Shown: one piece after another, positions 38,155 to 48,958 of the stretch
How positions within the stretch are numbered: position 1 is the first letter of the stretch
Layout: each line of letters begins with the position of its first letter
Origin: Stappia sp. MMSF_3263
Lineage (GTDB): Bacteria; Pseudomonadota; Alphaproteobacteria; Rhizobiales; Stappiaceae
Direction of reading: 5' to 3'
Assembly (NCBI RefSeq): GCF_030733745.1
Contig: NZ_JASHIK010000004.1
Span: forward strand, 124,001-188,000
Length of the DNA: 64,000 nt
Notes under the pieces: generated by a model
Told to the model about the DNA's origin: nothing
The model's database searches: none
Seen by the model: the letters and a program-made list of their open reading frames with translations, nothing else
Made by a program: the position numbers and the translations under genes

Positions 38155-38604
38155 ATGTCGGTAAATGTCCTGTTCCTGTGCGACGACAACGCGCGTCTCA
38201 GCCCGATGGCCGAGGCCTATCTCAACGTGGATCCTTCTCGCGGCCTCCGGGCCTTCTCCGCCGGGTTGTCGCCTGCGCCGGATCTCGCCGAGGGCGTCGG
38301 CAAGATCCTTGCCGCGCACGGGCTGTCGCTGACCGGCCTGCAGCCGAAAAGCTGGCGGCTTTTCACCCTGCCGCACGCGCCCGTCCCCGATGTCGTCGTC
38401 GGGCTTACACCGGCGGCCCTGGTGGCGACGACCCGTGCCTGGCCCGCCCACACGCGACTGGTCGACTGGGGCCTTGGCACGCGCGCGACGGCGCTGGTCG
38501 GGCGCGAGGCGCTGCGCGACGCTTTCCACGAGATCCGCCGCCGGATCAACCGGGCCATCGACGAGCAGAGCTTCCGCCACTCCGGGTTTCGCCGCATTGC
38601 CTGA
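38155..38604 (+). CDS. Low-molecular-weight phosphatase/ArsC-like protein with altered P-loop
   Basis: 149-residue protein with the LMW protein-tyrosine phosphatase/arsenate reductase fold: VNVLFLCDDNARLSPMAEAYLN at the N terminus, FSAGLSPAP, and a late VDWGLG segment where these enzymes have DPW/DW. The P-loop is C9-D-D-N-A-R14-L-S, i.e. C-x4-R, whereas functional members have C-x5-R-S. The Arg is therefore one place early and activity is doubtful. AAGGAG lies five bases before ATG 38155. The function is unknown; arsenate reductase should not be assumed. Confidence 0.75.
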   Translation: MSVNVLFLCDDNARLSPMAEAYLNVDPSRGLRAFSAGLSPAPDLAEGVGKILAAHGLSLTGLQPKSWRLFTLPHAPVPDVVVGLTPAALVATTRAWPAHTRLVDWGLGTRATALVGREALRDAFHEIRRRINRAIDEQSFRHSGFRRIA

Positions 38605-38615
38605 CTGGCGGGCGG

Positions 38616-39188
38616 TTAGCGTCCCGCCGGACGGCGGCCGGTATCGGTGAAGGCGCCGATCACGCCAAAGGCGTCGGCAATCTGTTCGCGGGCAAGGCTG
38701 AAAAGCGAGAACGAGCGCGGCTCGATGCGGCCGATGATGTCGCCCATCTCGAAGGTGAGGTCCGCTGTGAATTTTCGTGCCAGTTGCTGCATGGCGCGAT
38801 TGGTTGCCAGGCAGTTCATGTAGATGTGCCTGCAGCCGCGATTGCGCGCCGCGATCAGCGTCAGTTCCATAAGGCGCGTTCCGATGCCGGCCTGCTGGCT
38901 GCCGCTTTCGACGGAGAAGGCGGCCTCGGCCGTTTCGCCATCGCTGAACGAACGCAGCTCCGCCACGGCGCGCAAATGCCCGTCGGCAAAGTAGCCGTGG
39001 ATCACTGTTCCCAGCGTGAAGCTCGTCTCGGCATAGCAGCGCAGGAACGCATCGCTTGCCGGCATGGCAAAGCGGGCGCGGCGCGCTTGCGGATCGAGCC
39101 GCAGCAGGTGGTCGCGAAAGCGCGGCTGGTCCGCGAATGTCAGTTTTCGGTAGTAGCCGGTCTGCGGCTTTTCGCTTGAATGCGGCAT
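38616..39188 (-). CDS. GNAT-family N-acetyltransferase
   Basis: Predicted acetyl-CoA-dependent acyltransferase (190 residues). The GNAT core spans about residues 20-160, with the acetyl-CoA loop in QQAGIGTRLMELTL (about 99-112) and the following YMNCLATNRAMQQLARK strand-helix pair. ATG 39188 has AGGAG six bases upstream, so the longer frame to 39383 is rejected. It converges with the phosphatase-like gene at a distance of 11 bases. The acceptor is unknown. Confidence 0.85.
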   Translation of the reverse strand: MPHSSEKPQTGYYRKLTFADQPRFRDHLLRLDPQARRARFAMPASDAFLRCYAETSFTLGTVIHGYFADGHLRAVAELRSFSDGETAEAAFSVESGSQQAGIGTRLMELTLIAARNRGCRHIYMNCLATNRAMQQLARKFTADLTFEMGDIIGRIEPRSFSLFSLAREQIADAFGVIGAFTDTGRRPAGR

Positions 39189-39560
39189 GCGATGCTCCTG
39201 AAGGATAGGCACCGCTCCTTGGGGTCTCCCCAGACCAGATCCCTTGCTAGGCGCGACTTGCGGCGGATTCGTGGCGATCCGGGTCATCCCGGGTGGCATT
39301 TCCCGCAGTCTGCGGGTCATTATTTGGACCCAATTGCCTGCCCATTGGAAACGCGTCAACCATTTGGTCACCAAAACCGACAAGAATCATGACGGTTGGT
39401 GCCATGACATAGCGGGCAGGTCGACCGGGATACCGGACCTGGTCCCACTTGGCTTCCGGAAGCCGGTTTGCGTGTCATGGCAAGCAGATGATGCCCCGCC
39501 CGGCTCGGGTCGCGCACTGTGAAACCGTGTGAAGCCAGAACGAGCAAGGACAGACAGAAC
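39189..39560. other. Divergent intergenic region upstream of the GNAT and Omp19-like genes
   Basis: About 370 bases with no gene. It is AT-richer around 39310-39400. It holds an odd palindrome TTTGGT-C-ACCAAA at 39363-39375 and a smaller repeat GGGTC/GACCC near 39316-39333. I see no convincing -35/-10 pair for either side. The palindrome is a possible operator for one or both flanking genes. Confidence 0.45.
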
Positions 39561-40130
39561 ATGATCCGTTCCGCCCAGCATAGCGCACCCCTGGCAGCCA
39601 TGCTCTGCCTCACCGTGGCGCTGGCCGGCTGTCAGCGCCTGGGATACGGAAGCCGCAGCGCGCCGCTCCCGGCAACGCCCACCGCGCCTGTTGCCAGCCA
39701 GTCGCTGGAGCCGCTGCAACCTCTTGATCCGGCCTATGGCCAGCCTGGAACCGGCGTTGACGGCGCGCCGCTTGGCGACGCCGGCACCCAGGTCGCCGGT
39801 GTCGATCCGACCGCCGGTGCCTCCGGCGCTCCGCCGGCCGGCGCGCGCGAAATCGGTCGCAGCGACATGCTCGGCGGCTGGTCGCTGGCCTCCGGTTCCG
39901 ACAACTGCAAGCTCTTCATGACCCTGACCACCTGGAGCGGCGGCTATCGCGCCAATTCCCGCGGTTGCGCGTCTCCGCAGATGCAGACGATCTCCGCCTG
40001 GGACCTGCAGGGCAAGCAGGTGCTGCTCAAGGACAACAGCGGTACCACTGTCGCGGAACTTTACGCGACAGGCGCGGAGAGTTTCTCCGGTCGCACCACG
40101 TCCGGGGCGCCTGTCCAGGTGTTCCGCTAG
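39561..40130 (+). CDS. Omp19-like lipoprotein with Inh protease-inhibitor domain
   Basis: Outer-membrane-type lipoprotein (189 residues). The signal peptide ends in the lipobox LAGC, with lipidated C24. A low-complexity Pro/Ala/Gly linker (about 30-95) leads to a beta-barrel AprI/Inh domain (about 97-189) with the paired C116 and C136, GGYRANSRGC and WDLQGKQVLLKD. The layout matches Brucella Omp19, as I recall it (GYRA, GKQ.VL.D, TTGG tail), an inhibitor of host proteases. ATG 39561 follows AAGGACAG. The target here is unknown, since a free-living bacterium may use it against its own or rival proteases. Confidence 0.87.
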   Translation: MIRSAQHSAPLAAMLCLTVALAGCQRLGYGSRSAPLPATPTAPVASQSLEPLQPLDPAYGQPGTGVDGAPLGDAGTQVAGVDPTAGASGAPPAGAREIGRSDMLGGWSLASGSDNCKLFMTLTTWSGGYRANSRGCASPQMQTISAWDLQGKQVLLKDNSGTTVAELYATGAESFSGRTTSGAPVQVFR

Positions 40131-40190
40131 GGCGTTCGATGAACGTGCCCGGTCGGAAAGGCCGGGTCGATACCGAGACTGGGAGGGGGC

Positions 40191-40613
40191 ATGTCTGTCT
40201 GGCCTATACTTGCAGACGAGGAACTGCCGGCGCGTTCTGCCGCGGTCGTCGCTGATATCAAGGCGACGCGGAACACTGACTTCATCAACAATTTCTGGCG
40301 GGTTCTCGCCAATGACCCGCGGCTTCTGGAGCGTACCTGGTCCAGCCTGAAGGACGTCATGGGTCCGGGTTCGATCGATCCGCTGACCAAGGAAATGCTG
40401 TATGTCGCGGTGTCGATCGTCAACGGCTGCGAGTATTGCATTCGCTCGCACACGGCGGCGGCAAGGGCCAAGGGCATGAGCGAGGAGCAACTCGGCGAAC
40501 TGCTGGCGATCGTCGGCATGGCGAGCGAGACGAACAGGCTGGCGACCGGGTTGCAGGTGCCGGTGGATCAGCAGTTTCTGCCACCAGCGCAGGATCGGGA
40601 CACACAAGACTAG
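40191..40613 (+). CDS. AhpD-like peroxidase-related protein (CMD family)
   Basis: 140-residue member of the CMD/AhpD superfamily. The redox motif C80-E-Y-C83-x3-H87 sits in NGCEYCIRSHTAAA, the full AhpD active-site pattern, so a peroxide or hydroperoxide-linked thiol function is likely. The PLTKEMLYVAVSI helix precedes it as in uncharacterised peroxidase-related enzymes. It lies 61 bases after the Omp19-like gene and could be cotranscribed. Physiological reductant unknown. Confidence 0.88.
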   Translation: MSVWPILADEELPARSAAVVADIKATRNTDFINNFWRVLANDPRLLERTWSSLKDVMGPGSIDPLTKEMLYVAVSIVNGCEYCIRSHTAAARAKGMSEEQLGELLAIVGMASETNRLATGLQVPVDQQFLPPAQDRDTQD

Positions 40614-40807
40614 GAGACGGGCGAGATGTCCGGCGGATCGCCGCGCGGACAGGCCGCCAGCGGCACCTTGTCCGCGATACGGCACCCGTCAAGGGAGTTG
40701 CGGCGGACACGGGCGCGCGTTATCAGCGCCGCACCGGGCCCTCATGCTCCGCAGTGGGGTCTGGGCCGGCCACGCTGTTTCCCGTTTTGCCGAAGGGTTC
40801 CATCAAC

Positions 40808-41968
40808 ATGAGTGCCACGCCGTCAGCCCGGACAATCCCGATCGCGCATACGGTAGCGGGGCGCTACGGCGCCCTTGTCGAGGCCGGCGAGATAGAACGG
40901 GACGTGGCGCAGACCGAAGTCGTGGCGGCGCTTGACCGGCTCAACGAGCTGCTCGCCGAGACCGGGCCGGCATCGAAGAAGAGCGCGCTCGGCTGGCTGT
41001 TCGGCAAGCGCGGCGCCAGCCGTGAGCCCGTCAAGGGACTGTATGTCTGGGGCAAGGTCGGCCGCGGCAAGACCATGCTGATGGATCTGTTCTTCGACAT
41101 TGCCGTGACGAAGAAGAAGCGACGCGTTCATTTTCACGAGTTCATGGCCGATGTGCACGAGCGCGTCCACCGGGTACGGGCGGCGATCCGTGACGGCAAG
41201 ATGAGCGGGGACGACCCGATCCCGCCGGTTGCCTCCGAGATTTCCGGCGAGACGCGGCTGCTGTGTTTCGACGAATTCACGGTGACCGATATCGCCGATG
41301 CGATGATCCTCGGCCGGCTGTTCACAAAGCTCTTCGAGCGGGGCGTGATCGTGGTCGCGACCTCGAATGTCGATCCGGACGATCTTTATCGCGACGGTCT
41401 CAACCGCGGGCATTTTCTCAGCTTCGTCGAGCTCTTCAAAACGCGTGTCGACGTCGTCTGCCTGGACGCGCGCACCGACTACCGGCTGGAGAAGCTTGCC
41501 GGGGCGCCGCTCTATATCTCGCCGCTGGGCCCGGAGGCCGGTGAAAGGGTCGACGACCTGTGGCGGAAGCTGACACATGGCCTGCAGCCGCATTCGGAGG
41601 AACTGGAGGTCAAGGGGCGGCGCATCCCGATATCGCGCACGGCAGCCGGCGTCGCCCGCTTTACCTTTGCGGAACTCTGCGAGCAGCCATTGGGCGCTGC
41701 CGACTACCAGCGGCTGGCGCTGTCCTACCACACGTTCGTTGTCGAGGGCGTGCCGGTCATGGACCTTGCGCAGCGCAATGCGGCCAAGCGCTTCATCAAC
41801 CTCGTAGACACGCTCTACAACAACCGAAGCAAGCTGATCGTTTCCGCCGCCACCGAGCCTGAAGGCCTCTATGTGGCGACGAGCGGAACCGAGTCGTTCG
41901 AGTTCCAGAGGACCGTTTCGCGCCTTGTCGAAATGCGCTCGCAGGACTGGCTCAGCGACGAGGCGTGA
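40808..41968 (+). CDS. zapE: Cell division ATPase ZapE (AFG1/LACE1 family)
   Basis: AFG1-like AAA-type ATPase (386 residues). Walker A GKVGRGKTML (about 82-91), the FHEFMADVHERVH stretch that follows in this family, Walker B LLCFDEFTVTDIADAMIL (about 150-167), and the sensor VVATSNVDPDDLY. In E. coli ZapE acts on the Z-ring under stress; mitochondrial relatives handle respiratory subunits. ATG 40808 gives the family length; the frame is open back to 40436 without support. It lies just upstream of mdh, as in many alphaproteobacteria. Confidence 0.93.
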   Translation: MSATPSARTIPIAHTVAGRYGALVEAGEIERDVAQTEVVAALDRLNELLAETGPASKKSALGWLFGKRGASREPVKGLYVWGKVGRGKTMLMDLFFDIAVTKKKRRVHFHEFMADVHERVHRVRAAIRDGKMSGDDPIPPVASEISGETRLLCFDEFTVTDIADAMILGRLFTKLFERGVIVVATSNVDPDDLYRDGLNRGHFLSFVELFKTRVDVVCLDARTDYRLEKLAGAPLYISPLGPEAGERVDDLWRKLTHGLQPHSEELEVKGRRIPISRTAAGVARFTFAELCEQPLGAADYQRLALSYHTFVVEGVPVMDLAQRNAAKRFINLVDTLYNNRSKLIVSAATEPEGLYVATSGTESFEFQRTVSRLVEMRSQDWLSDEA

Positions 41969-42065
41969 GCCGTCTCCGGGAGGGGCTATTCCTTCGATTA
42001 GCTTGCACCCCGGCGCCAAAGGGTTTAGTGCCATGCGCGACCGTTGGGAACGGTTCATGCTCCAT

Positions 42066-42076
42066 TTTACGTAAAG
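42066..42076. promoter_or_regulatory. TTACGTAA motif just upstream of mdh
   Basis: TTTACGTAAAG at 42066-42076 holds the same palindrome (TTACGTAA, 42067-42074) seen before sdhC. It ends 16 bases before the mdh start codon and abuts the ribosome site. A 6-bp hairpin ACCGTT/AACGGT lies just upstream near 42040-42054. Confidence 0.4.
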
Positions 42077-42087
42077 GGAAGCAATAG

Positions 42088-43053
<966 letters not shown>

Positions 43054-43062
43054 CGTCGCTTT

Positions 43063-43088
43063 CGGGAGGTCCTTGGGCCTCCCGTTTT
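43063..43088 (+). terminator. Rho-independent hairpin between mdh and sucC
   Basis: CGGGAGG at 43063-43069 and CCTCCCG at 43078-43084, a 7-bp stem with an eight-base loop, then TTTT. Probably a partial terminator that lowers sucC transcription relative to mdh. Confidence 0.8.
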
Positions 43089-43131
43089 GCATGACGCCAA
43101 CCCTCTTCCAAACTATCCGGGGGATAGACGC

Positions 43132-44325
<1,194 letters not shown>

Positions 44326-44371
44326 GCCACACGCACGCTCGAAACGACGTAGGGCTGCGGATACTTGGGAG

Positions 44372-44710
44372 TTGATAGGAGCTTTGATTCCGATAAGCAG
44401 CCTGTTGGGGGGAGTTGCGTTGGCACTGTTGGGGCTAAGCATCTTCTCGTTTGCAGCGGGTCGCTGGGCTGGTTGGCTTGGGTTTGAAAAATGGGTGTCT
44501 CTAACATCCGTTGCCTTATCTGGCTTGGCCTGCGGCGCTTGTTGGGTTGTTGCTAGCTATCTATCGAACAATGCAAATAACGGGTTCCAGCCGATGGCGG
44601 CCGCGTATTTTGCGTTCTTTACTTCCGCGGTTCTCCTGATGAATGCCCTAGTGGCATTGTTTGGAATGTGGTTTCGGAGGCGCGCCGTGAAAATCAAGGA
44701 AGGCAGCTAG
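44372..44710 (+). CDS. Small three-TM orphan protein between sucC and sucD
   Basis: I do not recognise this gene. The frame is open from sucC to the base before sucD and encodes about 112 residues from TTG 44372 (TTG 44384 is also possible; no ATG is at the beginning). It has three hydrophobic segments: [38 protein letters not shown] and a third around [20 protein letters not shown], and a basic tail FRRRAVKIK. Codon use is unlike its neighbours: by hand count 47 of 112 third positions are A or T, while G/C dominates in sucC and sucD. This suggests recent gain. The sucD ribosome site (AAGGAAGG) lies in its last codons. It could be a non-coding insert, but the long hydrophobic pattern favours a protein. 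Confidence 0.55.
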   Translation: MIGALIPISSLLGGVALALLGLSIFSFAAGRWAGWLGFEKWVSLTSVALSGLACGACWVVASYLSNNANNGFQPMAAAYFAFFTSAVLLMNALVALFGMWFRRRAVKIKEGS

Positions 44711-45619
44711 ATGTCCATTCTCGTCAACAAAGACACCAAGGTCATCGTCCAGGGATTGACCGGCAAGACCGGCACGTTCCACACGGAACAGGCACTCGAA
44801 TACTACGGCACCAGGATGGTGGCCGGCGTGCATCCGAAGAAGGGTGGCGAAAGCTGGTCGTCGGGTCTGGAAAGCGCGGCGTCCCTGCCGATCTTCGCCA
44901 CCGTCGGCGAAGCGAAGGAAGCGACCGGTGCGGATGCGTCGGTGATCTACGTTCCGCCGGCAGGCGCAGGCGCCGCGATCATCGAGGCAATCGATGCCGA
45001 GGTGCCCTTCATCGTCTGCATCACGGAAGGCATTCCGGTCGCCGACATGGTCAAGGTGAAACGCCGGCTGGAGAAGTCCAACTCGCGTCTGCTCGGACCG
45101 AACTGCCCGGGCGTCCTGACGCCGGAAGAGTGCAAGATCGGCATCATGCCGGGCTCGATCTTCAAGAAGGGCTCGGTCGGTGTCGTCTCGCGCTCGGGCA
45201 CGCTCACCTATGAGGCGGTGTTCCAGACCTCCAACGCCGGTCTCGGCCAGACCACGGCCGTCGGTATCGGCGGCGACCCGGTCAAGGGCACCGAGTTCAT
45301 TGACATCCTGGAGATGTTCCTCGCCGACGACGAGACCCAGTCGATCATCATGATCGGCGAGATCGGCGGTTCGGCCGAGGAAGAGGCTGCCCAGTTCCTC
45401 AAGGACGAGGCCAAGAAGGGCCGTTCGAAGCCGATGGCCGGCTTCATCGCCGGCCGTACGGCGCCTCCGGGCCGCACCATGGGTCATGCCGGCGCGGTCA
45501 TCTCCGGCGGCAAGGGCGGCGCCGAGGACAAGATTGCGGCGATGGAAGAGGCGGGCATCCGCGTCTCCCCGTCCCCGGCCAAGCTGGGCGAGACCCTGCT
45601 CGAGGTTCTCAAGGGCTGA
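44711..45619 (+). CDS. sucD: Succinyl-CoA synthetase alpha subunit
   Basis: CoA-binding and phosphohistidine subunit (302 residues). N-terminal [21 protein letters not shown] is the CoA-fold signature, [13 protein letters not shown] lies at about 158-170, and the active-site His is in [18 protein letters not shown] (about residue 259). ATG 44711 directly follows the stop of the orphan gene. About 200 bases of structured leader separate it from sucA. Confidence 0.97.
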   Translation: MSILVNKDTKVIVQGLTGKTGTFHTEQALEYYGTRMVAGVHPKKGGESWSSGLESAASLPIFATVGEAKEATGADASVIYVPPAGAGAAIIEAIDAEVPFIVCITEGIPVADMVKVKRRLEKSNSRLLGPNCPGVLTPEECKIGIMPGSIFKKGSVGVVSRSGTLTYEAVFQTSNAGLGQTTAVGIGGDPVKGTEFIDILEMFLADDETQSIIMIGEIGGSAEEEAAQFLKDEAKKGRSKPMAGFIAGRTAPPGRTMGHAGAVISGGKGGAEDKIAAMEEAGIRVSPSPAKLGETLLEVLKG

Positions 45620-45816
45620 TTTTCCGCGATCACCGGTTTTTTTACCGAGTTCGCAGTCACATATGGGTACGGGTGCTTCCCTCAAGGAAGTTTCCCGTGT
45701 ACCGCTTTACATAGAAGCCACGCGGGACACGCCTCGCGTGGCTTCATCCCACATCCGTTTAACGGGGCGCTGCGTGAAAGGGCTCCCCTCAACAGGTGGG
45801 CGGGGGAGACCTCGCT
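45620..45816 (+). other. Structured leader between sucD and sucA
   Basis: About 197 non-coding bases. A T-rich CGGT-T7-ACCG element follows sucD (near 45635-45647), a weak terminator at best. Then come two hairpins: GGTACGGG...CCCGTGTACC at 45666-45703 with an inner CTTCC/GGAAG stem, and a perfect 11-bp stem GAAGCCACGCG (45714-45724) with CGCGTGGCTTC (45735-45745). Neither is followed by a T-run. They may form an mRNA control element for sucA or a processing site. Confidence 0.5.
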
Positions 45817-48813
45817 ATGGTGATGGCTCGGCAGGACGCGAACAGTGCTTTCGCGATGACGTCGTTTCTTTACGGCGGCAACGCGGCGTATATCGAAGAT
45901 CTTTATGCGCGCTTCAAGGAAGACCCCGGCTCTCTCGATGAGACGTGGCGAGATTTCTTCTCCAACCTTGCCGATGAAAAGTCGGACGTCCTGAAGGAGG
46001 CGCGCGGCGCCTCCTGGAAGCGTCCCGACTGGCCGCCGGCCGCCAACGGCGATCTGGTCAATGCCTTCGACGGCAACTGGGCGCCGGTGGAGAAGGCGAT
46101 TGGCGACAAGCTGAAGGCGAAGGCGGAGAAGGGCGGCAAACAGCTGACCGATGCCGACGTCCAGCAGCAGACGCGCGATTCGGTTCGGGCGCTGATGATG
46201 ATCCGCGCCTATCGCATGCGCGGCCATCTGCACGGGGACCTGGATCCGCTGCACCTCAAGGAGCAGCTCGATCACGAGGAACTGCATCCCTCCTCCTACG
46301 GCTTCACCGAAGCCGACTGGGATCGCAAGATCTTCATCGACTACATGCTCGGGCTGGAATTCGCGACCATTCGCGAGATGCTCGATATCCTAAAGCGGAC
46401 CTATTGCTCGACGCTTGGCGTCGAGTTCATGCACATCTCGAATCCTGCCGAGAAGGCCTGGATCCAGGAGCGCATCGAGGGTCCCGACAAGGAGATCGAG
46501 TTCACCCCGAAGGGCAAGAAGGCGATCCTCAACAAGCTGATCGAGGCCGAGGGTTTCGAGAAGTTCCTCGATATCAAGTACACCGGCACCAAGCGGTTCG
46601 GCCTGGACGGCGGCGAAGCCCTGCTGCCCGCGCTTGAGCAGATCATCAAGCGTGGCGGCGCGCTCGGCGTTCAGGAAATCGTGCTCGGCATGGCCCATCG
46701 CGGCCGTCTCAACGTGCTTTCCCAGGTCATGGGCAAGCCGCTGCGTGCGATTTTCCACGAGTTCAAGGGCGGGTCCTTCACGCCGGACGACGTGGAAGGC
46801 TCCGGTGACGTCAAGTATCACCTTGGCGCGTCTTCGGACCGCGAGTTCGACGGCAACAAGGTGCACCTGTCGCTGACTGCGAACCCGTCGCATCTGGAGA
46901 TCGTCAACCCGGTGGTCCTGGGCAAGGCCCGCGCCAAGCAGGACCAGTTGTCGGCGGTCGACGGCAAGTGGGTGGACACGACCGATGTCGACCGGTCGAA
47001 GGTGCTGCCGCTGCTGCTGCATGGCGATGCCGCGTTCGCCGGTCAGGGCGTGGTTGCGGAGTGTTTCGGGCTTTCGGCATTGCGCGGCCATCGCACCGGC
47101 GGCTCGATCCACGTCATCATCAACAACCAGATCGGCTTCACCACCAATCCGCGGTTCTCGCGCTCATCGCCCTATCCCTCGGATGTGGCCAAGATGATCG
47201 AGGCGCCGATCTTCCATTGCAACGGCGACGATCCGGAAGCCGTCGTCTATGCGGCCAAGATCGCGACCGAGTTCCGTCAGCTTTTCGGCAAGCCGGTCGT
47301 TATCGACATGATCTGCTACCGCCGCTTCGGCCACAACGAGTCCGACGAGCCGGCATTCACCCAGCCGATCATGTATCGCAAGATCCGCAGCCATCCGACG
47401 ACGCTGCAGATCTACTCGGAGCGTCTGGTCAAGGACGGCGTGCTGACGGCCGAGGAAATCGACGCCATGCGCGCCGAGGTTCGTGCGCGCCTGGACGAGG
47501 AATTCGAGGCCGGACAGGCCTACAAGCCGAACAAGGCCGACTGGCTCGACGGCAAGTGGTCGGGCCTGAAGCAGGCGCAGGATCTCGACGATCCCCGCCG
47601 CGGCCAGACCGGGCTGCCGATCGAGGAGGTGCGTGAAATCGGAGCGGCCCTGACAAGGGTTCCCGAGGGTTTCAACGTTCACCGGACCATTCGCCGCTTC
47701 CTCGACAACCGGAAGAAGATGTTCGAGACCGGCGAAGGTGTCGACTGGGCAACCGCCGAGGCACTGGCCTTCGGGTCGCTGCTTCTGGAAGGACATGCGG
47801 TGCGTCTCTCCGGCCAGGATTGCGAGCGCGGCACGTTCTCCCAGCGTCATTCGGTTCTCTACGATCAGGAGGACGAATCGCGGCTGATCCCGCTCAACAA
47901 CCTGCGCGAGGGCCAGGCCCGCTACGAAGTCATCAACTCGATGCTCTCCGAAGAGGCGGTTCTCGGCTTCGAGTACGGCTACACGCTGACGGAGCCGGGC
48001 GCGCTGACCTTGTGGGAAGCCCAGTTCGGCGATTTCGCCAATGGCGCACAGGTCGTCTTTGACCAGTTCCTGTCGTCTGGCGAGCGCAAGTGGCTGCGCA
48101 TGTCGGGGCTCGTCTGTCTCCTGCCGCATGGCTATGAGGGGCAGGGGCCGGAGCACTCCTCCGCGCGCCTCGAGCGCTTCCTGCAGATGTGCGCGGAAGA
48201 CAACATGCAGGTGGCGAACTGCACCACGCCGGCCAACTACTTCCACATCCTGAGGCGCCAGCTGAAACGCGACTTCCGCAAGCCGCTGATCCTGATGACG
48301 CCCAAGTCGCTGTTGCGCCACAAGCGCGCGGTCAGCCGGGTGGAAGAGTTCGCGGACGGGTCAAGCTTCCATCGGCTGTTGTGGGACGATGCGCAGCTTG
48401 AGGGCTACAGCGACATCAAGCTGGTGGCCGACGACAAGATCCGGCGGGTGATCATGTGCTCGGGCAAGGTCTATTACGACCTGTTCGAGGAGCGTGAGAA
48501 GCGCGGCATCGACGATGTCTACCTGTTGCGCGTCGAGCAGCTCTATCCGTTCCCGACCAAGGCGCTCGTCACCGAGCTTGCCCGGTTCAAGGACGCGGAT
48601 TTTGTCTGGTGTCAGGAAGAGCCGAAGAACATGGGCTCCTGGTTCTTCGTTCAGTCCTACCTCGAGTGGGTCCTGAACCAGATTGACGCCAAGCATGCGC
48701 GCCCGCGCTACATCGGGCGTGCCGCGTCGGCGGCGACGGCGACCGGCCTGATGTCCAAGCATGCGGCCCAGCTGCAGGCATTCCTCGACGAGGCATTTGC
48801 CGACCAGTCATAG
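45817..48813 (+). CDS. sucA: 2-oxoglutarate dehydrogenase E1 component
   Basis: Thiamine-diphosphate E1 of the 2-oxoglutarate dehydrogenase complex (998 residues). The N terminus has [23 protein letters not shown], the E2-binding region; then [13 protein letters not shown], the active-site [12 protein letters not shown] (about 290-301), [14 protein letters not shown], a diphosphate-binding [10 protein letters not shown] (about 404-413), and the C-terminal [13 protein letters not shown] 45817 is chosen because GGGGGAG lies eight bases upstream; ATG 45823 (MARQ) is also possible, and GTG 45796 is open. odhB follows after 145 bases that contain two hairpins. Confidence 0.97.
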   Translation: MVMARQDANSAFAMTSFLYGGNAAYIEDLYARFKEDPGSLDETWRDFFSNLADEKSDVLKEARGASWKRPDWPPAANGDLVNAFDGNWAPVEKAIGDKLKAKAEKGGKQLTDADVQQQTRDSVRALMMIRAYRMRGHLHGDLDPLHLKEQLDHEELHPSSYGFTEADWDRKIFIDYMLGLEFATIREMLDILKRTYCSTLGVEFMHISNPAEKAWIQERIEGPDKEIEFTPKGKKAILNKLIEAEGFEKFLDIKYTGTKRFGLDGGEALLPALEQIIKRGGALGVQEIVLGMAHRGRLNVLSQVMGKPLRAIFHEFKGGSFTPDDVEGSGDVKYHLGASSDREFDGNKVHLSLTANPSHLEIVNPVVLGKARAKQDQLSAVDGKWVDTTDVDRSKVLPLLLHGDAAFAGQGVVAECFGLSALRGHRTGGSIHVIINNQIGFTTNPRFSRSSPYPSDVAKMIEAPIFHCNGDDPEAVVYAAKIATEFRQLFGKPVVIDMICYRRFGHNESDEPAFTQPIMYRKIRSHPTTLQIYSERLVKDGVLTAEEIDAMRAEVRARLDEEFEAGQAYKPNKADWLDGKWSGLKQAQDLDDPRRGQTGLPIEEVREIGAALTRVPEGFNVHRTIRRFLDNRKKMFETGEGVDWATAEALAFGSLLLEGHAVRLSGQDCERGTFSQRHSVLYDQEDESRLIPLNNLREGQARYEVINSMLSEEAVLGFEYGYTLTEPGALTLWEAQFGDFANGAQVVFDQFLSSGERKWLRMSGLVCLLPHGYEGQGPEHSSARLERFLQMCAEDNMQVANCTTPANYFHILRRQLKRDFRKPLILMTPKSLLRHKRAVSRVEEFADGSSFHRLLWDDAQLEGYSDIKLVADDKIRRVIMCSGKVYYDLFEEREKRGIDDVYLLRVEQLYPFPTKALVTELARFKDADFVWCQEEPKNMGSWFFVQSYLEWVLNQIDAKHARPRYIGRAASAATATGLMSKHAAQLQAFLDEAFADQS

Positions 48814-48821
48814 CCGGTTGT

Positions 48822-48882
48822 CCCGCTCCCGGTATTCGTGCCGGGAGCGGGATGCCATCATTCTCCCCGGCCTTCGGCCGGG
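48822..48882 (+). repeat. Two GC hairpins between sucA and odhB
   Basis: A perfect 11-bp inverted repeat, CCCGCTCCCGG at 48822-48832 and CCGGGAGCGGG at 48841-48851, then a 7-bp one, CCCGGCC at 48866-48872 and GGCCGGG at 48876-48882. No T-run follows either. They probably stabilise or process the suc mRNA, or belong to a dispersed palindromic repeat family; other copies were not seen in the window. Confidence 0.6.
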
Positions 48883-48958
48883 AAAATGCCAGAACCCATC
48901 GTTCGCGCGCGCAGAGCCGGGATCTTCGCGCAGCCACCGAATGAAAGAGATTGTGACC

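Noticed and set aside
45620-45816. Assignment of the sucA leader to a known riboswitch class.
   Set aside because: I cannot match it by eye to any defined consensus; left as an unassigned structured leader.
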